Below are positions 1-6,702 of a stretch of DNA of 13,216 bases, piece by piece (position 1 is the first letter of the stretch; each line of letters opens with the position of its first letter). Where the stretch lies: positions 1-13,216 of the forward strand of contig BQJH01000053.1 in the NCBI GenBank assembly GCA_021604605.1, given 5' to 3'. The DNA is from Hyphococcus sp. GTDB taxonomy: Bacteria; Pseudomonadota; Alphaproteobacteria; Caulobacterales; Parvularculaceae. The notes under the pieces were generated by a model. That model did not search any database. It was not told the origin of the DNA and worked only from the letters and a program-made list of their open reading frames with translations. The position numbers were made by a program, and so were the translations under genes.

Positions 1-196
1 GCCAGTAGCAGTCAAAAACAGTCAGGTACGCTCATGGGGGAGATTGCCCAAAAAGCAAAGCCCTTACATTACCGGGCAAAGAACCGTGGGATTTGCCCCA
101 CATATTAACAAATTATTGGCAAATTTATTGCAAATATCCCACGAATATGCTCTTGGGCATTACAGACACCATTTAATTCGTGGGGATTATCCCAAA
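1..196. other. Intergenic, AT-rich upstream region of the cysD-cysNC operon
   Basis: No convincing gene lies here. The frame of the downstream gene stays open back to a TAG at 5-7, but its translation has no recognisable motif and the base composition is AT-rich, unlike the coding DNA that follows. The left part has short CAGT repeats (CAGTCA at 9-14 and 19-24, 10 bp apart). From 34 to 195 it is packed with GGG and CCCA half-sites, described separately. I found no convincing sigma-70 promoter: TTAACA at 105-110 is a fair -35 element but no good -10 stands at the right distance. Whatever lies left of position 1 is unknown. Confidence 0.6.
34..195. promoter_or_regulatory. Cluster of operator-like palindromes GGG-N6-CCCA
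   Basis: Three sites fit GGG-N6-CCCA. Site A is 38-50, with spacer AGATTG. Site B is 86-101 and is the best: GTGGGATTTGCCCCAC, with 5-bp arms and a 6-bp spacer. Site C is 180-195, GTGGGGATTATCCCAA. Half-sites add to these: CCCA at 138-141 within GCAAATATCCCACG, TTGGG at 153-157 and GGG at 74-76. A second overlapping symmetry is GGGCAAA (74-80) against TTTGCCC (92-98), with related GGCAAAT at 118-124. Site C ends two bases before the proposed ATG at 197 and covers the only purine-rich stretch that could bind ribosomes. This arrangement suggests binding by a dimeric regulator, perhaps the HTH domain encoded just downstream. The repeats are seen directly; the operator role and binding partner are inferred. 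Confidence 0.45.
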
Positions 197-1345
197 ATGA
201 CCGAAATTCAAGACCTCATCACACGGGCAAAATCCGCTGCAGAGAAGACTGATCTCTCCCTGTCGACTGTTTCGCGCAAGCTGTTCAATGACGGCAAGGC
301 TATCGCCCGTCTCGAAGCGGGCGGCCAGTGCACACTGAAAACCATGGAAACCGCCCGGGCAAAACTCGCTGAGATTGAGGCGGAAGCTGCCGGCGCGCCA
401 AGGCCTGCTCAGTCATCACTCACCCACAAGAGTGAAAATTTATCCGCGCAAACCATGACGCATCTCGATCGGCTGGAAGCAGAAGCCATGCACATCATGC
501 GCGAGGTTGCTGCAGAAGCGGAAAACCCTGTGATGCTTTACTCTGTCGGGAAAGACAGCGCGGTGATGCTGCATCTCGCGATGAAAGCGTTCTATCCGTC
601 AAAGCCACCCTTCCCGCTGATGCATGTGGACACGACATGGAAGTTCCGTGAGATGATTAAATTCCGGGACGAGACAGTGAAGCGTCTTGGGCTAGAGTTG
701 ATTGTTCACATTAATGAGGATGGCGTTCAGCAAGGGATCGGCCCTTTTACACATGGCAGCCAGATCCATACGGACGTCATGAAAACGCAAGCGCTTAAAC
801 AGGCGCTCGATAAATATAAATTCGATGCTGCGTTTGGCGGCGCCCGCCGCGACGAAGAAAAATCCCGCGCAAAAGAAAGGATTTTTTCTTTTCGTTCTGC
901 AGGCCATCGCTGGGACCCGAAAAATCAGCGCCCGGAACTCTGGAATATTTATAATACGCGCATCGCCCAAGGGGAATCGATCCGCGTATTCCCGCTTTCC
1001 AACTGGACTGAGCTTGATATCTGGCAATATATCTATCGCGAGAACATTCCGATTGTGCCATTATATTTTGCCGCTGAGCGCCCTGTAGTTGAAATGAACG
1101 GGGCCACAATCATGGTTGATGATGGGCGTATGCCGTTGAACGGCGTGGTGCCGGATATGGAGATGGTGCGCTTCAGAACGCTTGGCTGTTATCCGCTGAC
1201 CGGGGCCGTTCGATCAACCGCCACGACCCTGCCCGAAATTATTCAGGAGATGCTGGTCTCGCGTTCATCGGAACGCCAGGGCCGCGTGATCGACCATGAT
1301 CAGGCCGCATCGATGGAGAAGAAAAAACAAGAGGGATATTTCTAA
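197..1345 (+). CDS. cysD: Sulfate adenylyltransferase subunit 2 with an N-terminal HTH-like domain
   Basis: CysD is the catalytic subunit of ATP sulfurylase; with the GTPase CysN it makes adenylyl sulfate (APS) from ATP and sulfate in the cytoplasm. From residue 87 (Met at 455) onward the protein matches E. coli CysD closely end to end: the PP-loop SVGKDS at about 116-121, then GGARRDEEKSRAKER, WDPKNQRPELW, FRTLGCYPLTGA and a C-terminal KKKQEGYF. That part alone is 296 residues, the usual family length. The same frame extends upstream without a stop through residues 1-67, which look like a small helix-turn-helix protein (LSLSTVSRKLFNDGK at about 20-34, then ARLEAGG and a helical segment), followed by a polar linker at about 68-86. 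Codon use over 197-400 looks coding. No Shine-Dalgarno sits at proper distance before 455 (AAGAGTGA ends 19 bases away), while GGGG lies 11 bases before 197, so I chose 197. A start at 455, or two genes joined by a sequencing error, remains possible. Confidence 0.85.
   Translation: MTEIQDLITRAKSAAEKTDLSLSTVSRKLFNDGKAIARLEAGGQCTLKTMETARAKLAEIEAEAAGAPRPAQSSLTHKSENLSAQTMTHLDRLEAEAMHIMREVAAEAENPVMLYSVGKDSAVMLHLAMKAFYPSKPPFPLMHVDTTWKFREMIKFRDETVKRLGLELIVHINEDGVQQGIGPFTHGSQIHTDVMKTQALKQALDKYKFDAAFGGARRDEEKSRAKERIFSFRSAGHRWDPKNQRPELWNIYNTRIAQGESIRVFPLSNWTELDIWQYIYRENIPIVPLYFAAERPVVEMNGATIMVDDGRMPLNGVVPDMEMVRFRTLGCYPLTGAVRSTATTLPEIIQEMLVSRSSERQGRVIDHDQAASMEKKKQEGYF
1330..1335 (+). promoter_or_regulatory. 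Ribosome binding site fixing the cysNC start
   Basis: AGAGGG stands 11 bases before ATG 1347, inside the last codons of cysD. It selects this ATG over the upstream in-frame ATG at 1296, which would lie within cysD and add 17 residues unlike any CysN N-terminus. The cysD stop codon (1343-1345) and this ATG are one base apart, so translation is probably coupled. Confidence 0.6.
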
Positions 1346-1346
1346 G

Positions 1347-3251
1347 ATGTCAAACGCCGCCCTCACCGAAGACGACAACGTCATTGAATACCTAGCCGCC
1401 CATGAGAAAAAGTCCATGCTGCGGTTTATCACCTGCGGCAGTGTCGATGATGGCAAGTCGACCCTTATTGGTCGCCTCTTATACGACACCAAACTGCTCT
1501 ATGATGACCAATTGGCGGCGCTGGAAAGCGACACCAAAAAACACGGTACGCAGGGCGAAAAAATCGACTTCGCTTTGCTGGTGGACGGTCTCGCCGCAGA
1601 ACGTGAACAAGGCATTACCATCGATGTCGCCTATCGGTTTTTCTCAACCGAACAACGCAAGTTTATCGTTGCGGACACGCCGGGCCATGAGCAATACACC
1701 CGCAACATGGCGACCGGCGCATCAACCGCCGACCTCGCCGTCATATTAATTGACGCCCGCAAAGGCATGCTGACCCAAACCCGCCGCCACTCTTATATCG
1801 CATCGCTTCTTGGCATTCGCCATATCGTGGTGGCCATCAATAAAATGGATTTGGCCGATTACAGCCAGGATGTCTTTGATAATATTGAAACAGCCTACCG
1901 CGAATTTGCGGCGCCGCTCGGGTTTCAGACTATCAATTGCATTCCGCTGTCTGCCCTTGAGGGCGATAACATCCTCACCAAGAGCACCAAAACCCCTTGG
2001 CATCGCGGCGCGGCTCTATTGCCATATCTAGAAACAATAGACACAAGCGCAGATCAATCTGACGCGCCTTTTCGTCTACCGGTGCAGTGGGTCAACCGAC
2101 CTAATCTCGATTTCAGAGGTTTCTCCGGCACCATCGCCAGCGGCACTGTGAAGCCCGGTGATGATATTGTTGTATTGCCATCGGCCAAGCGTTCAAAAGT
2201 CACGCGTGTCGTGACCATGGATGGCGATCTCGATGAAGCCGGCATTGATCAGGCCGTCACGCTGACACTCGAAGATGAAATCGATATCTCGCGCGGTGAT
2301 ATTATCTGTGCAGGCCGGTCGCCGGCCGAACAGACCGATCAGTTCGCCGCTCATCTTCTCTGGATGGCGGAAGACAAGCTCTTTCCCGGCCGTCAGTATC
2401 TATTGAAAACCGCTAACCGGATTGTTCCGGTGACGATCACGGACCTAAAACATAAGATCAACGTCAACACGCTGGAACATATGTCCGGCAAAACGCTGGA
2501 ACTGAACGAAGTTGGCTATTGTAACTTCAATCTCAGCCACCCCATTGCGTTTGACGCCTACAAAGATAATCGCCGCACCGGGTCTTTTGTTTTGATCGAC
2601 AAGCGCAGCAACGCCACAATTGGCGCCGGCATGATCGACTTCTCACTTCGCCGCGCAGACAATGTCCACTGGCAAAACCTCGATGTAAACAAAACCGCGC
2701 GGGCGACAGCAAAACACCAGCGCCCTTGTGTCTTGTGGTTTACCGGGCTTTCAGGCTCGGGCAAATCAACGGTCGCCAATCTGGTTGAAAAACGTCTGCA
2801 TGATCTCGGGCGTCATACTTATACGCTGGATGGCGACAATGTCCGCCACGGGCTTAATAAAGACCTTGGCTTTACCGATGCGGACCGAGTGGAAAATATT
2901 CGTCGTGTAGGCGAAACGGCAAAACTGATGGCCGATGCAGGTTTGATTGTCTGTGTCTCCTTCATCTCTCCCTTCCAGAGTGAACGACGCATGGCGCGCG
3001 ACCTTCTGGAGGAAGGCGAGTTTATTGAATGCTATATCTCAACGCCGCTGGAGGTCTGCGAACAACGCGACGTCAAAGGCCTTTATGCCAAAGCGAGGCG
3101 TGGTGAGATCAAGAACTTCACAGGCATCGACTCGCCTTACGAAGCGCCAACCGCCGCCGAGATTGATGTGGATACATCGGATATTTCCGCAGCTGATGCG
3201 GCGGATATGATTGTCAAACATCTGCGTGACAAAGGGTATCTGGGCGCGTGA
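1347..3251 (+). CDS. cysNC: Bifunctional sulfate adenylyltransferase subunit 1 / adenylylsulfate kinase
   Basis: This 634-residue protein joins two enzymes. The N-terminal CysN part (about 1-445) is an EF-Tu-like GTPase that drives APS synthesis by CysD. It shows the P-loop GSVDDGKST at 31-39, the G3 motif DTPGHEQY starting at D110, and NKMDL starting at N165, followed by beta-barrel domains. The C-terminal CysC part (about 458-634) is APS kinase, which phosphorylates APS to PAPS. It has the P-loop GLSGSGKST at 467-475, then DGDNVRHGLNKDLGF and the family motif FISPF. This CysN-CysC fusion is well known (NodQ-type) in proteobacteria. The gene follows cysD by one base and has a clear ribosome binding site, so the two form an operon. 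No PAPS reductase (cysH) gene is in the window. The 3' end meets the convergent phosphatase gene with 4 bp between stop codons. Confidence 0.95.
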   Translation: MSNAALTEDDNVIEYLAAHEKKSMLRFITCGSVDDGKSTLIGRLLYDTKLLYDDQLAALESDTKKHGTQGEKIDFALLVDGLAAEREQGITIDVAYRFFSTEQRKFIVADTPGHEQYTRNMATGASTADLAVILIDARKGMLTQTRRHSYIASLLGIRHIVVAINKMDLADYSQDVFDNIETAYREFAAPLGFQTINCIPLSALEGDNILTKSTKTPWHRGAALLPYLETIDTSADQSDAPFRLPVQWVNRPNLDFRGFSGTIASGTVKPGDDIVVLPSAKRSKVTRVVTMDGDLDEAGIDQAVTLTLEDEIDISRGDIICAGRSPAEQTDQFAAHLLWMAEDKLFPGRQYLLKTANRIVPVTITDLKHKINVNTLEHMSGKTLELNEVGYCNFNLSHPIAFDAYKDNRRTGSFVLIDKRSNATIGAGMIDFSLRRADNVHWQNLDVNKTARATAKHQRPCVLWFTGLSGSGKSTVANLVEKRLHDLGRHTYTLDGDNVRHGLNKDLGFTDADRVENIRRVGETAKLMADAGLIVCVSFISPFQSERRMARDLLEEGEFIECYISTPLEVCEQRDVKGLYAKARRGEIKNFTGIDSPYEAPTAAEIDVDTSDISAADAADMIVKHLRDKGYLGA

Positions 3252-3255
3252 TCTT

Positions 3256-4059
3256 TTAACTGGTGACGCCGTCTTTGACGGCGCGCCAGCTTTCTTGATT
3301 CCCGGCCACTAATAAAGGTCGACCTTGCGTCGGTATGGGCGCGTACGCACCGCCATTGTCCAGATACTCTGCCCGCCCGCAAATTTCATGCAACATCACT
3401 ATGCCAGCAGCGTGATCCCATGGGTGACACCGAGAATAGAGAGCAAAATCACGCAGGCCCCGCACCAAATTTAAATATGCGTAGGCGGAACACCGTGCGG
3501 GGTCCGTATAAAAACGCGAGCGCAACTTGGGAACCATTGACGATTTCCAGGGCTCGGCAATATTACCGACGGCGCGGTAGCCAGTGAGCAGACCTTCGGA
3601 CTTTTTATGAGGATGAATTTTTTCACCATCCCATGAGGCGCCATCCCCTGCTGAGCCCATGGCGAATTTTCCATCCGGGATTGCGTAGATCCACCCCTGT
3701 CTGATTTCGCCCTTTTCAACCAGCGCGACAATCGTTCCGTATTCCGGTCGGCCTTGAACAAAATTACGGGTGCCGTCCAAAGGGTCAACAATCCAAACCG
3801 CATCCTGCCCGACAATGTTTTTTAAAAGCTCAGGATTTGAATTCGCGCTTTCCTCGCCAACAAAAGCAGCCCCCGGATATAGTCCGGCAAAAGCTTTTTG
3901 CAGCTTTTCTTCCGCGCCGCGATCAGCTGCAGTGACAAAATCATTTGGCCCGGTTTTTGTCTCGATTTCATTATCGCTGAGCGCGCCAAAACGCGGCGTG
4001 ATTTCTTCTGCTGCTATTTCAGCGATGATGGCAGCGACTTTTTCCAAGTCAACGAGCAT
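3256..4059 (-). CDS. Inositol monophosphatase-family phosphatase, possibly CysQ (PAP phosphatase)
   Basis: This 267-residue protein belongs to the Mg-dependent, lithium-sensitive phosphatase superfamily. The metal-binding motifs are intact: GEES at 68-71, DPLDGT at 92-97 within WIVDPLDGTRNF, and WDHAAG starting at W214. Family members act on inositol phosphate, histidinol phosphate, fructose bisphosphate or 3'-phosphoadenosine 5'-phosphate (PAP), and these motifs do not separate them. Lying next to cysD-cysNC favours PAP phosphatase (CysQ), which would clear the PAP left after PAPS is used. However, the gene sits 4 bp behind hflX on the opposite strand and is probably co-transcribed with hflX, so location is only suggestive. 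Histidinol-phosphatase or SuhB-like roles are possible. The start is the ATG at 4057-4059. I leave the symbol blank because substrate specificity cannot be read from the sequence. Confidence 0.85.
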   Translation of the reverse strand: MLVDLEKVAAIIAEIAAEEITPRFGALSDNEIETKTGPNDFVTAADRGAEEKLQKAFAGLYPGAAFVGEESANSNPELLKNIVGQDAVWIVDPLDGTRNFVQGRPEYGTIVALVEKGEIRQGWIYAIPDGKFAMGSAGDGASWDGEKIHPHKKSEGLLTGYRAVGNIAEPWKSSMVPKLRSRFYTDPARCSAYAYLNLVRGLRDFALYSRCHPWDHAAGIVMLHEICGRAEYLDNGGAYAPIPTQGRPLLVAGNQESWRAVKDGVTS

Positions 4060-4063
4060 GAAA

Positions 4064-5419
4064 CTACTGCGCCGCCTTTCTCGTCTCGGAACATGGCGTC
4101 ATTTCACGGGCCGCAGGGAAGATTTTCAAAAACTGGCCCTGCGCCTTAACGGATAATCGAACGGTGAGCAGCAAAGCGGTTTCATCAGCGGCTTCTTCAA
4201 TCACTTCCGCCCGTTGATGCAGCCAAGCGCGCGCTGCACCATCAGAAGCCGGAATAGAAAAAACCACCGTCTCATGGGCAACGGTCAGCGTTTCTTCAAC
4301 AATCTTCAGAAGGTGGTCAACGCCCTCCCCACTCATTGCCGAAAGCGCCACGCGAACCGGCTCATTGATTGTGCCGATCTCTCCCGTCTGGGTTAATCTT
4401 GCGACAGTTTCCACAGTTGAGCGGTCTTCATCATCCATCAGGTCGATTTTATTCAACGCCTCTATGACAGGTCGTTCATCCGTATCATGAACGCCCAGAT
4501 CATCGAGCACATCGATTACATCTTCACGTTGAGCCTCACTGTCTTCATGAGCGATGTCGCGCACATGAATAATGATATCTGCTTCCAGTACTTCTTCCAG
4601 TGTCGCGCGAAACGCGGCAACCAGCTGTGTCGGCAAGGCGGAAATAAACCCAACCGTATCTGATAGAATGACCCGAACACCGGACGGCAGATCAATCGCG
4701 CGCATGGTCGGGTCAAGCGTTGCAAACAAAAGATCTTCCGCCATCACCGCTGATTGCGTCAGCCGGTTGAACAGGGTTGATTTGCCAGCGTTCGTATACC
4801 CAACCAGCGCCACAACCGGGTGTGGCGCACGCTTTCGCTTGGCGCGCTGGAGTGTGCGAGTGCGGCGAACATCATCGAGCTTTTTACGAAGACGAATGAT
4901 TTTATCAGCAAGCTGGCGACGGTCAGATTCAATCTGGCGCTCGCCCGGCCCGCCGAGAAAACCGGCGCCGCCACGCTGTCTCTCCAAGTGTGTCCATGAC
5001 CGAACGAGGCGTGAACGCTGATAATCCAGATGCGCCAGTTCAACCTGCAACCGACCTTCCGCCGTTTGCGCCCGCTCGCCAAAAATTTCGAGAATAAGCG
5101 CCGTGCGATCTAACACCTTCGCGTTCCATGCTGTTTCCAGATTGCGGTGCTGAACCGGACTCAATGCGCCATCAACGATAATCAACCCCGGACGATGCTC
5201 ATAGCTATCGAGTTGCTTATTGATATCGTCGACCTTGCCGCCGCCAATGAAAGTAGACGGGCGCGGTTGAGCAACGGGAATAACCGATGTCGCGATCACA
5301 TCTAAGTTTATCGCAGCCGCAAGCCCCGCGGCTTCTTCCAGCCGCGCTTCCGGTGCTCGCGACCCCGGATCACCGCGCAGGGCGGGGTGAATGACAATAC
5401 AGGTTTCTTGATCAGACAA
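4064..5419 (-). CDS. hflX: GTPase HflX
   Basis: HflX is a ribosome-associated GTPase that binds the large subunit and in E. coli splits stalled ribosomes under heat stress. The 451-residue protein has the glycine-rich HflX N-terminal domain (about 1-200, with FIGGGKVDDI, and LGGPGERQIESDRR before a charged coiled-coil-like stretch). The G domain follows: P-loop GYTNAGKST at 207-215, DTVGF at 254 and NKIDL at 323. About 90 further residues follow the G domain. The start is TTG at 5417-5419. No ATG or GTG lies upstream in frame, and the N-terminus MSDQETCIVIHPALRG followed by SRAPEARLEEA fits the family, so a TTG start is likely. It lies 26 bases after the hfq stop, a widespread pairing, and has no obvious Shine-Dalgarno. 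The cysQ-like gene follows after 4 bp. Confidence 0.93.
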   Translation of the reverse strand: MSDQETCIVIHPALRGDPGSRAPEARLEEAAGLAAAINLDVIATSVIPVAQPRPSTFIGGGKVDDINKQLDSYEHRPGLIIVDGALSPVQHRNLETAWNAKVLDRTALILEIFGERAQTAEGRLQVELAHLDYQRSRLVRSWTHLERQRGGAGFLGGPGERQIESDRRQLADKIIRLRKKLDDVRRTRTLQRAKRKRAPHPVVALVGYTNAGKSTLFNRLTQSAVMAEDLLFATLDPTMRAIDLPSGVRVILSDTVGFISALPTQLVAAFRATLEEVLEADIIIHVRDIAHEDSEAQREDVIDVLDDLGVHDTDERPVIEALNKIDLMDDEDRSTVETVARLTQTGEIGTINEPVRVALSAMSGEGVDHLLKIVEETLTVAHETVVFSIPASDGAARAWLHQRAEVIEEAADETALLLTVRLSVKAQGQFLKIFPAAREMTPCSETRKAAQ

Positions 5420-5445
5420 TGTTTTTTGACCAGACAGGGGGTCTG
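5408..5445 (-). repeat. Hairpin and 11-bp direct repeat between hfq and hflX
   Basis: Read on the minus strand, the hfq stop codon is followed at once by CAGAC-CCCCT-GTCTG (5445 to 5431), a 5-bp stem with a 5-base loop. TGTCTGGTCAA (5436 to 5426) is then repeated as TGTCTGATCAA (5418 to 5408), with one mismatch and an 18-bp period. The second copy contains all but the first base of the hflX TTG start codon. The repeat keeps frame with hflX. There is no U-run after the hairpin in either direction, so it is not an intrinsic terminator. Confidence 0.5.
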
Positions 5446-5691
5446 TTACTCTTCATCCGCTTCGTCGCCGTCCCAAAGTGTAACCGGCTGCTGCGGCATA
5501 ACCGTGGAGATGGCGTGTTTATAAACAAGCTGGGCGTGGCCATCACGTTTGAGCAAAACACAAAAATTATCAAACCAGCTTACAATTCCCTGAAGCTTGA
5601 CGCCGTTGACCAGAAAGATCGTGACGGGAATTTTGGTTTTGCGTACGTGATTAAGAAAGGTGTCTTGCAGGTTTTGCTTTTTATCACTCAT
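5446..5691 (-). CDS. hfq: RNA chaperone Hfq
   Basis: Hfq is a hexameric Sm-like protein that helps small RNAs pair with mRNAs. Counted from the ATG at 5689-5691 the protein has 81 residues. It begins MSDKKQNLQDTFLN, the usual start of alphaproteobacterial Hfq. The Sm1 region (IPVTIFLVNGVKLQGIVSWFDNF) and the Sm2 signature YKHAISTVMP are intact, and a short acidic tail DGDEADEE replaces the long disordered tail of E. coli Hfq. An in-frame ATG ten codons upstream (5721) would add MITKDGDAAP, which is not family-like, and GGAG stands 11 bases before the chosen start. The gene lies between the aminotransferase gene and hflX; 146 bp separate it from the former, the largest gap in this gene run, so it may have its own promoter. 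Confidence 0.95.
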   Translation of the reverse strand: MSDKKQNLQDTFLNHVRKTKIPVTIFLVNGVKLQGIVSWFDNFCVLLKRDGHAQLVYKHAISTVMPQQPVTLWDGDEADEE

Positions 5692-5702
5692 TGGCGCCGC
5701 AT

Positions 5703-5706
5703 CTCC
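5703..5706 (-). promoter_or_regulatory. Ribosome binding site of hfq
   Basis: GGAG on the minus strand, 11 bases before ATG 5691. It overlaps the region that would be coding if the ATG at 5721 were used, and so supports the shorter, family-typical Hfq start. Confidence 0.5.
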
Positions 5707-5738
5707 GTCTTTTGTTATCATTATTGCAGTGCAGCAAC

Positions 5739-5767
5739 ATTGTGACGGGAGAATGGCCCAGACGCAA
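5739..5767 (-). promoter_or_regulatory. Possible sigma-70 type promoter of hfq
   Basis: On the minus strand TTGCGT (5767 to 5762) is followed after exactly 17 bases by CACAAT (5744 to 5739). The -10 matches TATAAT at four of six positions and the -35 keeps the TTG that dominates alphaproteobacterial promoters. It lies in the only sizeable gap of the minus-strand gene run and would start transcription about 40 bases before the hfq ATG. No terminator after the aminotransferase gene is visible, so read-through from upstream is also likely. Confidence 0.35.
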
Positions 5768-5837
5768 CCGGTTTTGGCGCGATTTACTGGCGATTTTTGA
5801 CGCGATAGCAGTGATTATGGGCTACCCGTTCACCCAA

Positions 5838-6701
5838 TCAGGCGCCGGCGATCTCTCTGGCCTTTGCTTTATAAGCTTCCCGTAACCGCAAAGCGACCGG
5901 CCCCGGCTTACCATTTCCCAGCACGGTAGTGTCGATTTTGGTGACCGGCATGACGAATGAGGTCGCTGAAGTGATGAACGCTTCGGTTGCGTTTTTTGCT
6001 TCTTCCAGCGCAAACGCACGTTCGTGAACTTTAATCTGCAATTCCTGAGCGCAGACAAGAGCGGTCTCCCGCGTGATGCCGCCTAAAATTTCATGTGACT
6101 TTGGATGCGTGATCAATACCCCCTGATCATCGACTATCCAGGCATTGGTTGATGAACCCTCCGTCACTTTATCGTCGCGCACCAGCCACGCCTCGTATGC
6201 CCCCTCTTTAACAGCCGCTTCCTTCGCCAGGACATTAGGCAAAAGCCCAACAGATTTTATATCCACCCGCCCCCATCGGATATCAGGGTGAGAAATAACG
6301 CTTACACCTCGCGCCGCCTGCGCATCACTCTGGTCGAGGTTGAACCGTCGCGCCGTCATCACCAGTGCAGGCGGCGTCCATGGTTTTGGAAATGGATGGT
6401 TACGCGGCGCAACCCCGCGCGTCACTTGAAGATAAACAAACGCATCTCTCAACCGGTTGCGACGAACCAGTTCGCCCATAGCAATCATCAGCGCGCGCCG
6501 CCCCATGGGCATGTCGATTTCAAGTGCATCCAGTGATCGCTTCATTCTTTCCAGATGGCCATCAATATCCCAGCAGCGCCCATCAATCATAATGCAGGCT
6601 TCATAAATGCCATCGGCAAACTGATACCCACGATCTTCAATATGGACCGCCGCATCACAATGACGAACATATGCGCCATTAACATAGGCAATTTGAGCCA
6701 T
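5838..6701 (-). CDS. dat: Class IV aminotransferase, likely D-amino-acid aminotransferase
   Basis: This pyridoxal-phosphate enzyme probably moves amino groups between D-amino acids and 2-oxo acids, for example making D-glutamate or D-alanine for cell wall use. It has 287 residues, normal for the family. It shows VNGAY near the N-terminus, EDRGYQFADGIYE at 22-34, the lysine expected to bind cofactor at K149 in DIKSVGLLPNVLAK, and the conserved glutamate at E181 in VTEGSSTNAW. The DIKS-x-x-LL-x-x-VLAK pattern matches Bacillus D-amino-acid transaminase better than branched-chain aminotransferase, although class IV members are hard to tell apart. The start at 6701 is set by GGAGAG nine bases upstream; the longer in-frame start at 6740 would lie inside trkH. 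Only one base separates it from the trkH stop, so translation is probably coupled. Its place between the trk genes and hfq is typical of alphaproteobacteria. Confidence 0.88.
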   Translation of the reverse strand: MAQIAYVNGAYVRHCDAAVHIEDRGYQFADGIYEACIMIDGRCWDIDGHLERMKRSLDALEIDMPMGRRALMIAMGELVRRNRLRDAFVYLQVTRGVAPRNHPFPKPWTPPALVMTARRFNLDQSDAQAARGVSVISHPDIRWGRVDIKSVGLLPNVLAKEAAVKEGAYEAWLVRDDKVTEGSSTNAWIVDDQGVLITHPKSHEILGGITRETALVCAQELQIKVHERAFALEEAKNATEAFITSATSFVMPVTKIDTTVLGNGKPGPVALRLREAYKAKAREIAGA

Positions 6702-6702
6702 A

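Noticed and set aside
3..24. CAGT/CAGTCA repeats at the left edge as part of a longer repeat or CRISPR-like array.
   Set aside because: Only three short copies with irregular spacing; too little to support any repeat class.
8..196. Extension of the CysD reading frame upstream of 197, with a TTG at 44 as possible start.
   Set aside because: The frame is open for 63 codons, but the region is AT-rich, its translation has no recognisable motif, and it is filled with palindromes. It reads as regulatory DNA.
692..1109. Overlapping reading frames of about 100 codons on both strands within cysD.
   Set aside because: They lie wholly inside a strongly conserved gene and encode low-complexity or arginine/cysteine-rich sequence without motifs; they are shadows.
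3267..3283. Perfect 7-bp hairpin CGCCGTC-TTT-GACGGCG as a terminator for cysNC or the phosphatase gene.
   Set aside because: No U-run follows on either strand, and the hairpin lies in the coding end of the phosphatase gene.
5719..5721. Upstream ATG as the start of hfq.
   Set aside because: It adds ten residues not seen in the family, and the GGAG at 5703-5706 serves the ATG at 5691.
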